Shown: piece after piece, positions 17,526 to 25,096 of the stretch
Layout of the letters: each line of letters begins with the position of its first letter
Numbering within the stretch: the stretch's first letter is position 1
Assembly (NCBI GenBank): GCA_019635975.1
Contig: JAHBYM010000011.1
Coordinates: forward strand, 1 to 38,740
Source: Parvibaculum sp.
GTDB taxonomy: Bacteria > Pseudomonadota > Alphaproteobacteria > Parvibaculales > Parvibaculaceae
Direction of reading: 5' to 3'
Length of the DNA: 38,740 bases
Made by a program: the position numbers and the translations under genes
The notes under the pieces: model-generated
What the model saw: the letters and a program-made list of their open reading frames with translations, nothing else
Told to the model about the DNA's origin: nothing
Database searches by the model: none

Positions 17526-20231
17526 TCAGAAGGCGTAGGAGATGTTGGCCGACACGAAGTCCTGGTCCACGTTGCCCGCATACTTCTCGTTGCCGAAGAA
17601 GTTGGTGTAGGACACGCCACCGCGCCAGTTGCCGAGATAGTTGCCGTTGAGCTGGAGGCTCACCGACTTGGCGCCCTGACGGTAGTTGCCCAGCGGCGCA
17701 GGGCTGTTGCCGTTGACACCATGGTTCCAGGCGATCGTCGGCTGCAACGCGATCGGCGTGCCGAAGACGTTGTTGTACTGGAGCTGGCCGAGCAGCACGT
17801 AACCCCAGGACACCGTCGTCGGGCGGCAGCCACTGCGGTTTGCGAGGCCGAGTGCACCGCCGAGCGGCAGATCGGTACCGCCCGAGGCGCAGATATTCTG
17901 CCAGCGGGGGCCCAGAAACCCTGCGGTCGGAGCATCCGGTGCATACATTGCGCCGACTTCCGTCACCAGGATACCGAGATCGGCGCCCGACATCCCGATC
18001 AACTGGTTCGAGTTGGTGAAGGTCGCCGTGGTGCCAACCTGGGCCGTGAATATTTTGGTACGTTCAAACCCACGAATGTCCGAGGTTACGGCACCGACGC
18101 CCAGATCGCCACAAGCGGCACCATATGTATCGACGACCCCCAAGGTCGGAAGCACGGCCTGTGCAGTCGTCGAACTCAGAAGCCCATCGATGATGCAGCC
18201 CGTACTGAGCGACGCAATGCTCAGCTGGTCGGTGTCGAGCTGCACCGGCTGGTTCGGCCGGTAGGTGATGTCGCCCTGAACGCCCCAGGTGCCCAGCGTC
18301 GTGTTGAAGCTGAACCCGTACATCCGGATGTCTTCCGGATACTCGAAATACAAACCAATTCCCGGGTTTGTCGTATCCAAGCCGAGAATGATCTCAGAAC
18401 CATCCACAGCCGCGAATCCCACACCGGGGACGTCCGCGGACTGTTGCGCCGTCAGCGCACAGTTTATAATTCCCGCAGCAAGGCCGGAGTTGGGTTGCAC
18501 GACGATGGTGCCCGGAGCCTCACCGTAGAACAGCGAGAGGTCCGTGCCGACAACGCCGCCCGCCGGATTAGGATTGATCGCCGTGCCCGCGAGGAACGCC
18601 AATGCAGGCGGCAAGGTGGGACCGAAAACAGTGCCATATGTCGCACCGGCCGCGAACGGGCTTTGGAGCGGACCTGTCGGAGCGTTTACGACAGGAAAGA
18701 GCCCCACACCGTTGTAGAAATCGTTCGCAATGGCTTCGGCCGTGGCGAAGATGTTATTGGGATCATTTATCGATTGATTCATCTGCACTGCCGATGCAAC
18801 CGTTGTGCCCAACGGAACACCGTAATACATGCCAGGCTGCACCGTCGGATCGGAGCCCGTCGCGATATTGCACCCGATATAAGCAAGAGGGCGCGACGTC
18901 GCGATGCTGGTCGTATTGCCGGTGCCGAGATAGGTGGTGAATTCAGCAGTCGCCGGATTGGCCCTTACACGCTGGCTGACAAGAGGCAGGCGTGAATGCG
19001 TGTTGGTGAAGTAGAAACCGAACTCGGTGTTGTTCAACGTTTCAGAGTACCAGCGCGCGGCCAGGCCGTACTGGCCCGAATCGCTGGCAAGGCGATCGCG
19101 GTCGCGGGCGACGATGGATGTATCGCCCATCGCGAGACGGAATGCTTCCGTGCTCCCGCCCGTCAAGGCTGTCCAGCCCCCGAGATTGGCGAGCGTCGTA
19201 TTGTACGAGTTGAAATCGACAGCATTCTGACCGCAATCGCGGAATTGCGCGATCGGATCGGCAGATCCCGCCCAGGCAGCGTCAAAAGCCATCGAGACAA
19301 GGGTCGGCGAGCTACAATTACGCAGCATGTTGCCGCCGGGACCACCGGTCAGGAACCCGAAGCCCTGATTGCCACCGAGACCGCCACCCGAACCGGTAAC
19401 ATCGGAAGTCGAGAAGGGTGTGCCCGGCCGGTCGAGCTGATACTCGGCCTGCTGGAGCTGATAGAAAGCTTCGATCGACAGGTTGTAGGGCAGGCCGAGC
19501 GAGGCGTTGATCGCCCAGATCGGCAACAGGCCTTCCTTCACTTCGGCGCCCGGACGCCGGAACGCGTTGACGTCGATCGGCATCGAACCGTTGACGCCAT
19601 TGAGGAGGAAGGTGCCTTCACCCCAGTTGATCACCTGCTTGCCGGCGCGCACCGTCAGCGGCAAGCCACCGACGTCGAAATTGCCGGCGACGTAGAGGTC
19701 GAGCAGGCGGATATCGCGCGCCGCGTCGGCCTTGCCGTCGACCAGGTTCGAACGGGCATAGGAGCTGTTCTGGTCCAGCACCGCGTCGTAGTAGGAATTG
19801 ATACGGCTGAAGAACGTGAAGTTCTCCCACTTGACCTGGATGTCGTTGGTCATCTTGAAGATGCCGCTGGTCAGGTCGCCGCGGTCGAAATTGAGGCGGC
19901 CGTCATCGGTGTTGATCGAGCCCGCAACGGGAGTCGCCCAGCCGTTAAGATCCGCGGCACCGGCGTTTGTCGCGTAGCCGAGCGTGTTGCCGCTGTTGAA
20001 CGCACCGCCAAATTCCGGCGTCACAGTTAAAGGCCCGCCATTCGACGTTGGCAGATACTTGTGGTTCATTTTCGCCGTCCGCATCGACACGCCGGCACTT
20101 ACTGTGGTGTCGAAAAACACCTGAACGCTGCCGAAATTATATTCGAGAGCGTTGGCCGTGCCGGCCGATGCGATCAGCATTGCCGCTGCGGTGCTGCCAA
20201 GCAACGCCGTGCGCAAGCTTCCTTTTCTCAT
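17526..20231 (-). CDS. DUF1302 outer-membrane beta-barrel protein, extended form
   Basis: A 901-residue protein starting at the ATG at 20231 with GAGGAGGAT upstream. The signal peptide MRKGSLRTALLGSTAAAMLI is cleaved near ANA-LEY. DUF1302 hallmarks are LLDLYVAGNFDVGGLPLTVR, AGKQVINWGEG, the PIDVNAFRRPGAEVKEG segment, YNLSIEAFYQLQ and the terminal NISYAF with final phenylalanine expected of a barrel. Many relatives are nearer 550-650 residues; the excess is a long, less GC-rich middle and loop region with eight cysteines. A porin-like role in uptake of hydrophobic substrates is inferred from barrel features and from the acyl-CoA operon downstream. Confidence 0.9.
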   Translation of the reverse strand: MRKGSLRTALLGSTAAAMLIASAGTANALEYNFGSVQVFFDTTVSAGVSMRTAKMNHKYLPTSNGGPLTVTPEFGGAFNSGNTLGYATNAGAADLNGWATPVAGSINTDDGRLNFDRGDLTSGIFKMTNDIQVKWENFTFFSRINSYYDAVLDQNSSYARSNLVDGKADAARDIRLLDLYVAGNFDVGGLPLTVRAGKQVINWGEGTFLLNGVNGSMPIDVNAFRRPGAEVKEGLLPIWAINASLGLPYNLSIEAFYQLQQAEYQLDRPGTPFSTSDVTGSGGGLGGNQGFGFLTGGPGGNMLRNCSSPTLVSMAFDAAWAGSADPIAQFRDCGQNAVDFNSYNTTLANLGGWTALTGGSTEAFRLAMGDTSIVARDRDRLASDSGQYGLAARWYSETLNNTEFGFYFTNTHSRLPLVSQRVRANPATAEFTTYLGTGNTTSIATSRPLAYIGCNIATGSDPTVQPGMYYGVPLGTTVASAVQMNQSINDPNNIFATAEAIANDFYNGVGLFPVVNAPTGPLQSPFAAGATYGTVFGPTLPPALAFLAGTAINPNPAGGVVGTDLSLFYGEAPGTIVVQPNSGLAAGIINCALTAQQSADVPGVGFAAVDGSEIILGLDTTNPGIGLYFEYPEDIRMYGFSFNTTLGTWGVQGDITYRPNQPVQLDTDQLSIASLSTGCIIDGLLSSTTAQAVLPTLGVVDTYGAACGDLGVGAVTSDIRGFERTKIFTAQVGTTATFTNSNQLIGMSGADLGILVTEVGAMYAPDAPTAGFLGPRWQNICASGGTDLPLGGALGLANRSGCRPTTVSWGYVLLGQLQYNNVFGTPIALQPTIAWNHGVNGNSPAPLGNYRQGAKSVSLQLNGNYLGNWRGGVSYTNFFGNEKYAGNVDQDFVSANISYAF

Positions 20232-20587
20232 GGAGCGATCCTCCTCGATCCTCGATGGCTTCACTAACTTTGCGGGCTGGATCGGGAGGTGGTGCGGAAC
20301 GTATTCCGACTGGTCCCCCCGGCCAGTCAGCATCCCTCAAGCGCTAGCCCACCTTCATTGGCCTTCCGAGTCAAGGCTGCGCGCGGGCGCTGGCGCGCCG
20401 ATGCGTAACATTGCTGCGCACTATTGCAATTATGACACGGCTGTAATGAGGATATGGGAGAGTGTTAAAAAATATTGCGGCGCACACTGATTATATGCGA
20501 CGCAGCATTTCAGAAAAAAGCGAATCAATCCGCGCGTTTGATGCGGGTGCCGGCCTTTAACTTTCCTTCCCACCCCCAATTTCGTCT
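20232..20587. other. Intergenic region upstream of DUF1302 gene, no gene seen
   Basis: About 350 bases without a supportable coding frame. The part nearest the DUF1302 start must hold its promoter. AT-rich stretches at about 20405-20530 (for example GTTAAAAAATATTG) are the likeliest promoter area, but no convincing -35/-10 pair was found. Confidence 0.5.
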
Positions 20588-20608
20588 TTGCCGGGCTCGA
20601 CCCGGCAA
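20588..20608. repeat. Palindromic repeat (hairpin TTGCCGGG/CCCGGCAA)
   Basis: A perfect 8-bp stem with a CTCGA loop. Its core GCCGGGCTcgACCCGGC matches a hairpin often dispersed in alphaproteobacterial intergenic DNA. Together with the palindrome at 20710 it probably forms one composite repeat spanning 20575-20750. Other genome copies cannot be checked here. Confidence 0.6.
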
Positions 20609-20709
20609 CCCAGAAGGCGCGCAAGCGCCGTCTATCTTCGCAAAGACTCTTTCCTTCCGTCCGCCGACTGGAATTTTTACGAAGAGGGACGCCGCTGCGC
20701 GGCTTCTGG

Positions 20710-20733
20710 ACCCCCGGATCAAAGTCCGGGGGT
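20710..20733. repeat. Palindromic repeat (hairpin ACCCCCGGA/TCCGGGGGT)
   Basis: A perfect 9-bp stem with a 6-base loop, flanked by GGCTTCTGG and GACAAG. This form (CTTCTGGACCCCCGGATCA...) resembles a common dispersed palindrome in alphaproteobacteria. No coding frame here is credible; open frames through it are by-products of the repeat. Confidence 0.65.
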
Positions 20734-20775
20734 GACAAGTTGGGGGTGATGGAAAGGGGAAAACGCAGGCACCAT

Positions 20776-21234
20776 TCAATGCCCGCCGTGACCGCCGCCA
20801 TATCCGGCCTTGCGCACCGTGGCCGATATGCCGATCTCGCCGGCCCTCTCGAAAACCAGCGTCAGCGGCACGGCGTCGCCTTCCGCCAGCGGCCCGTGGA
20901 GCCGGATCAGCATGATGTGCAGGCCCCCCGGCGCAAGGCGCACGGTCTCGCCGGCCGGCAGCGCAAGCCGGTCGAGCTTGCGCATCCGCATCACCATGCC
21001 GTCCATCGTCATATCGTGAATCTCGACCTTTTCCGCCACATCCGAGCGCACCTCGACAAGCGCGTCGTCGGCTTCGCCAGTATTTTCGAGGGTCAGATAG
21101 GCCGCACCCGTCGCCGTCACGCTGGCCCGCGCCCAGGGGTCGGAAACGACAATGCTTTCGCCGGCCGTGGCGGGCGCGGCAAAACCGGCAAGGGCAAGAG
21201 TGAGGAAGGCGGCGCGAAGGAGGGACGACATCAT
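20776..21234 (-). CDS. Periplasmic copper chaperone PCu(A)C
   Basis: A 152-residue exported protein with a signal peptide (LLRAAFLTLALAGFAAPATAG). The copper site matches H-x10-M-x21-H-x-M exactly: H73, M84, H106 and M108. Relatives deliver Cu(I) to the CuA centre of cytochrome oxidase in the periplasm. A His/Gly tail (GYGGGHGGH) may bind extra metal. No Sco partner or oxidase gene is adjacent. The start has a weak ribosome site; two consecutive ATGs (21234, 21231) are possible. Confidence 0.93.
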   Translation of the reverse strand: MMSSLLRAAFLTLALAGFAAPATAGESIVVSDPWARASVTATGAAYLTLENTGEADDALVEVRSDVAEKVEIHDMTMDGMVMRMRKLDRLALPAGETVRLAPGGLHIMLIRLHGPLAEGDAVPLTLVFERAGEIGISATVRKAGYGGGHGGH

Positions 21235-21353
21235 CGGCAGGGCTTTCGGCTGGGGCTTCGGGACGCCGCCACCCTAGCCCCAAATCGCCGCCGCCGCACC
21301 CGCGCCAGCCGCCATTCGGCATGGACATTCGGTCGCGGGGGCGCGGGGGCGCC

Positions 21354-23084
21354 TCACGGCCGTTCGCGTCCCGCGTGGCGCCAGCGCGCGACGATAGCCT
21401 CGAGCCCCGCGCGGTCGAGATTGGGACGGCTCCAGGAATCGGAGAAGGCGCGGTTGAGATTGCGCGGCACGCCCTGATCGCCGACATCGTTGAAGCGAAT
21501 GCGCATCGGCATGGCGACGCCCTGCCCCAGCACGATCGCCTCGCGGTCGCCGAGCAGCGGCAGGAAGTCGAGCAGGTCGAGCGCACCGTCATGCGTGTTG
21601 GCGCGCATCACCTGCTGGTCGCGTTCGGTCGACAGCCGCATCGCGACCGCCGTGCTGCACTGTGAAAGGATTGTCGTGTCGAGTTCCGACGGACGCTGCG
21701 TCACGAGCGCCAGCGACAGCCCGTATTTGCGGCCCTCCTTGGCGATGCGCGACAGCGCCTGGCGCGTCGGCTCGAAACCCTGCCCCACCGATGCCGGCGC
21801 ATAGCGATGCGCTTCCTCGCAGACCAGCAGCATCGGCAAGCCGCCCTTGCTCCACACCGCAAGATCGAAGGCAAGCCGCGCGATCACCGAAATCACCACG
21901 TCGAGAATTTCCGGCGGCACCGTCGAAAGATCGATCACGGTGATCGGCCTTCCATCATTCGGTACACGGAACAACCGGCCGAGAATGTCGGTCATCGTGT
22001 CCTGCACGGTCAGGCTGCCGAACATGAAACTGTAGCGCTGGTCGCTGGCCAGCGTTTCGATGCGCGATTTGAGCCGCCGGTAGGGAAGCGTCTTCTGCGT
22101 GCGTTCGAGCTTGCCGAGCTGCTCGTCGAGAACGGCGAGCACATCGGAAAGCCGGAATGGCGTCGGCGCATCGACCGTCATGCCGCTGAGGTCGCCCGGA
22201 CGGCGCGCCAGTTGCCGGCTCGACGACGCATCCGAATAGCGCCGCTTCGCGGTCAGAACGGCGTCGCTGAGAATTTCGATTTCCGCATCGTGGTCGGCAT
22301 CGCCGCTGGTCAGCGCCGCGGCAAGTTCCTGGAAGTTCAAAAGCCAGAACGGCAGATGCAGATTGGTCGGATCGATCAGTTCCGCCTTGTCACCGAACGC
22401 CGTCGGATATTCGTTGTGCACGTCGAGTACGACAACATGCGCGTGACTGTGCTGCGTCAGCACGCGTTGCAGGATCGCCGTCAACGCGCAGGACTTGCCG
22501 CATCCCGTCGTGCCGACGACGATGAAATGCTTGGCAAGCAGATCGTCGGTCAGGAAGCGCGCCGGTACATCCGGATCCTGGTAAAGCGTACCGACTTCGA
22601 TGGTCGCGACATTGGGCTGCGTGTAGACGCGCGTCAGATCGTGGCGGTCGGCAAGCAGCACCCCGTCGCCGAGCGTCGGCAGATGCGTGACGCCGCGGCG
22701 GAAGCTCAACCGCCCGTCCTTCGGATCGAGAGCGACCTCGCCGGCGAGATTGATTTCGATGAGGCCGAGATCTTCGCCGCCGCTTGCGCCACCCATTGCC
22801 GGCGACGGCGCGCTGACCGCCGAGACAAGACCCACCACGGTCGCCGCCGGCGTCGGCACCTTGACGAGCTGACCGATCTCGACGCGAGGCTCTTCGGTGC
22901 CCGGCATCTTGTCGCGCTCGAGCACGGCGATCGCCTGCGATCCCGACACCGAAACAATGTGCGCGATGCGGCAGGGCGGCGCCGCCGGCACGCCGCGCCG
23001 TTCGATGAAGGGCGGCGCTTCCGGTTCGGCGGACCTGACCGGCAAACCGGCCTGCGGAGCGGGAGGAGGAACGGCGACACTCAT
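21354..23084 (-). CDS. HerA-type ATPase (DUF87, FtsK/HerA superfamily)
   Basis: A 576-residue ATPase. An N-terminal beta-rich domain (about residues 36-165, HAS-barrel-like) precedes Walker A GTTGCGKS at 191-198, Walker B LLVCEEAH at about 419-426, and the sensor region LALVTQRPSELDTTILSQC. HerA proteins form hexameric DNA-pumping motors, usually with NurA nuclease in archaea. No NurA or other nuclease gene is next to this one. The ATG overlaps the histidine kinase stop by four bases (ATGA), so the two are translationally coupled. A role in DNA processing controlled by a kinase is speculative. Confidence 0.88.
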   Translation of the reverse strand: MSVAVPPPAPQAGLPVRSAEPEAPPFIERRGVPAAPPCRIAHIVSVSGSQAIAVLERDKMPGTEEPRVEIGQLVKVPTPAATVVGLVSAVSAPSPAMGGASGGEDLGLIEINLAGEVALDPKDGRLSFRRGVTHLPTLGDGVLLADRHDLTRVYTQPNVATIEVGTLYQDPDVPARFLTDDLLAKHFIVVGTTGCGKSCALTAILQRVLTQHSHAHVVVLDVHNEYPTAFGDKAELIDPTNLHLPFWLLNFQELAAALTSGDADHDAEIEILSDAVLTAKRRYSDASSSRQLARRPGDLSGMTVDAPTPFRLSDVLAVLDEQLGKLERTQKTLPYRRLKSRIETLASDQRYSFMFGSLTVQDTMTDILGRLFRVPNDGRPITVIDLSTVPPEILDVVISVIARLAFDLAVWSKGGLPMLLVCEEAHRYAPASVGQGFEPTRQALSRIAKEGRKYGLSLALVTQRPSELDTTILSQCSTAVAMRLSTERDQQVMRANTHDGALDLLDFLPLLGDREAIVLGQGVAMPMRIRFNDVGDQGVPRNLNRAFSDSWSRPNLDRAGLEAIVARWRHAGRERP

Positions 23085-23968
23085 TGCAGCAGGCCTTGAC
23101 TGGACGATGGAGGTGTAGATGAAGCGGCTTGATCGGGTGTTTGCGGCGGCAAGGTAAAGAAGACCGTCGTGCCCTTGCCGGGCTCGCTGTGAACATGGAA
23201 TTCGCCGCCGTGAAGCCGCGCCAGCGCCGCCGCGATCGGCAGGCCGAGGCCGGTGCCCTCATGGCCGCGCGCATAGCTCGACTGCACCTGCCCGAAGGGC
23301 GTCATCGCATAGGCGAGCTGTTCGTCCGACATGCCGATGCCGGTATCGGCAACCGCGACCGTCGCGCCGCCATCCGGCGCCCGCGTCGCGACCAGAACGA
23401 TACGGCCGCCTTCGGGCGTGAACTTGTGGGCATTCGACAGAAGATTGATCAGCACCTGCTTGATGCGGCGGACATCGACCGGCACCTCCGGCAGGTTCTT
23501 GTCGGCCTTGACCTCGAGCACCTGGTTCTTCTCGCGCACGCGCGGCTCGATCAGAACCGTGCAGGCGTCGATCAGCTCGCGCAAGCCATACATCTCCGTC
23601 GACAGCGTGAAGGTGCCGCTCTCGATTTTCGAAATATCGAGAATGTCGGAAATGATGTTGAGCAGGTGGCGCCCGGCGCCGGCAATATGTTCGGCATATT
23701 CGCCGGTCTTTTCCGACGGCTTGCCGCTTGCGGCGATGTGCTGGATGAATTCCGAAAAACCGATGATCGCGTTCAAGGGCGTCCGGAGCTCATGGCTCAT
23801 ATTGGCGAGGAATTCGGATTTGGTGCGGCTCGCGGCGTCGGACTCGGTCTTGGCGGCCCGCAACGCGGCCTCCGACCGGCTTCGCGACATCAGCTGCCCG
23901 AGGTCCGTCGAATAATCCGCCAGCAGCGACTTGCGCCGCGCCGACAGCATATGTTTCTGGCCGTGCAT
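23081..23968 (-). CDS. Soluble sensor histidine kinase without an N-terminal sensor domain
   Basis: A 295-residue protein with only a short helical lead, a HisKA domain with phospho-accepting H59 (ANMSHELRTPLNAIIGFSE), and a HATPase domain: N box INLLSNAHKF at about 174-183, DTGIGM at 208-213 and GTGLGL at 238-243. No membrane segment, PAS or receiver domain is seen, and no response regulator gene lies nearby. It is cytoplasmic and probably takes its signal through the N-terminal coiled coil or from a partner. It is cotranscribed with, and overlaps, the HerA-type ATPase gene. The ribosome site is weak; M7 is an alternative start. Confidence 0.92.
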   Translation of the reverse strand: MHGQKHMLSARRKSLLADYSTDLGQLMSRSRSEAALRAAKTESDAASRTKSEFLANMSHELRTPLNAIIGFSEFIQHIAASGKPSEKTGEYAEHIAGAGRHLLNIISDILDISKIESGTFTLSTEMYGLRELIDACTVLIEPRVREKNQVLEVKADKNLPEVPVDVRRIKQVLINLLSNAHKFTPEGGRIVLVATRAPDGGATVAVADTGIGMSDEQLAYAMTPFGQVQSSYARGHEGTGLGLPIAAALARLHGGEFHVHSEPGKGTTVFFTLPPQTPDQAASSTPPSSSQGLLQ

Positions 23969-24090
23969 TGCGGTTTTCAGCGTCCTGCCCGAGGGAGAGA
24001 CCGGCCCTCAGCATACGCCCCGCCACCTTGCCCGGAAGTAAACGGAAAGAGGCGGGAAACCGCGATTTCGGCGGAGAACCGCCCGATGGA

Positions 24091-24588
24091 TCAGCCGAGT
24101 GCCGTCTCGTTGGTCTCGCCGGTGCGGATGCGCACGACCTGTTCGAGCGGCTGCACGAATATCTTGCCGTCGCCGATCTTGCCGGTATTGGCCGCCCGCT
24201 CGATCTCGCGCACCGCCTTCTCCACCAGCGCCGCCGAAACGGCGACATCGATGCGGACTTTCGGCACTTCGGCGACGCTGTATTCGGCGCCGCGATAAAT
24301 CTCGGTCTGGCCGCGCTGCCGGCCGAAGCCCGAAACCTGGGTCACCGTGATCCCCTCAATGCCGAGCGCGATCAGCGCATCGCGCAGTTCCTCGTATTTA
24401 TGGGGCCGGATAATCGCCGTGATCATGCGCATCGGATAGCTCTTTTCATATTCAAGACCGTGAAGGACAAGCCGGCGTATGGCCTCCGAGCGGGAGGGCA
24501 GGTCGGCCTGTTCCCGGCGCCAGCGGTCGACGAGATTGTTGAACTCGGTCGAGGCGACGAGCTGGATTCTCTGGTCGAGTTTTTCCAT
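24091..24588 (-). CDS. Ribbon-helix-helix / PII signalling protein fusion
   Basis: A 165-residue frame starting at the ATG at 24588 after AAGAAGA. Residues 4-47 look like a CopG/Arc ribbon-helix-helix domain: strand DQRIQLVAS, helix EFNNLVDRWRREQ, turn LPSRS, helix EAIRRLVLHGLEYE. Residues 53-165 are a full PII protein: MRMITAIIRPHKYEELRDAL, GFGRQRGQTEIYRGAEY with Tyr51 at its exact position, a PKV after the T-loop, TGKIGDGKIFV and RIRTGE. A second start at 24432, with AAGAG upstream, could also make free PII. PII senses ATP/ADP and 2-oxoglutarate; the fusion suggests direct DNA binding under that control (inference). No amtB or glnA is adjacent. Confidence 0.82.
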   Translation of the reverse strand: MEKLDQRIQLVASTEFNNLVDRWRREQADLPSRSEAIRRLVLHGLEYEKSYPMRMITAIIRPHKYEELRDALIALGIEGITVTQVSGFGRQRGQTEIYRGAEYSVAEVPKVRIDVAVSAALVEKAVREIERAANTGKIGDGKIFVQPLEQVVRIRTGETNETALG

Positions 24589-24707
24589 ATTCTTCTTTGT
24601 ACTCCGCTCGGCGCAGGGATGGCAGATCCGCCGGCGGCGCCGAAAACACAAGAAAACTCAAGCTGTTCCGCCTTTTTGTAGCAGGCGTCCGGCAGCCTGT
24701 CTAAGGA

Positions 24708-24750
24708 ATGTGTATTTGTTTGTTTTAAGCATATTGACAAACTTACACAT
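24708..24750. promoter_or_regulatory. Inverted repeat in the divergent region, candidate operator
   Basis: ATGTGTA (24708-24714) and TACACAT (24744-24750) are perfect inverted copies. Inside them GTTTG (24718-24722) and CAAAC (24738-24742) continue the symmetry with a two-base offset. The element covers the -35 box of the rightward promoter and lies between the RHH-PII gene and the YRG-repeat gene. It is the obvious candidate site for the RHH domain; binding is inferred. Confidence 0.5.
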
Positions 24751-24762
24751 CTTACTCATATT
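24734..24762 (+). promoter_or_regulatory. Sigma-70 promoter for the YRG-repeat protein gene
   Basis: TTGACA at 24734-24739, a 17-base spacer and CATATT at 24757-24762. It lies 43 bases before the ATG at 24805. The match is very good for a GC-rich genome and overlaps the inverted repeat. Confidence 0.7.
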
Positions 24763-24804
24763 GATGGGGACCGAGGGACACTGAAAGGCCAACAGGAGGC
24801 TTCA

Positions 24805-24975
24805 ATGACCGATCTCACCTACAGGGGTATCGCCCACCACGGCGAAAAGCAGGCCGGCGCCTCCGGCGGCGCGGCCCTGCGCTATCGAGGCGCCAGCTAT
24901 CGCGCAACGCCCCATGACAAGCCGAAGGCCGACCACACCGGGCTTCGCTACCGGGGCGTTCCGCAACACGACTGA
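24805..24975 (+). CDS. Small DUF4278-like protein with three YRG repeats
   Basis: A 56-residue product with a textbook ribosome site (AGGAGG, five bases before the ATG), an upstream promoter and a downstream terminator, so it is very likely a real gene. The sequence has three copies of a short motif: LTYRGIAHH, LRYRGASYR and LRYRGVPQH. This (L-x-YRG-x-x-Y/H) motif is what defines the DUF4278 family of tiny proteins, known mainly from cyanobacteria. The protein is basic and His-rich, without a signal peptide or membrane segment. Function unknown; divergent pairing with the RHH-PII gene suggests it is regulated by that protein. Confidence 0.78.
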   Translation: MTDLTYRGIAHHGEKQAGASGGAALRYRGASYRATPHDKPKADHTGLRYRGVPQHD

Positions 24976-25050
24976 CGGAAACCACCGCCCCTGCCAAATG
25001 TTGGAGGGTTGCCGTCCCCGACAGGCGTCCGGCGCGCGGTTCCGCAGGTC

Positions 25051-25088
25051 AAGGCCGTCCCTCGCAAAAGGGGCGGCCTTTTCCGTTT
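25051..25088 (+). terminator. Rho-independent terminator of the YRG-repeat gene
   Basis: An 11-bp stem AAGGCCGTCCC/GGGGCGGCCTT (one G-T pair) with an 8-base loop, followed by TTCCGTTT. It lies 75 bases past the TGA and just before the convergent homospermidine synthase stop. Confidence 0.8.
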
Positions 25089-25096
25089 CGCGGCCA

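Noticed and set aside
20430-20801. 123-codon minus-strand frame in the DUF1302 upstream gap
   Set aside because: It is built largely from the two palindromic repeats and has no ribosome site or domain.
24589-24651. Longer start for the RHH-PII gene at 24651
   Set aside because: The extra residues are Arg/Cys-rich without a ribosome site; the ATG at 24588 starts cleanly at the RHH strand.
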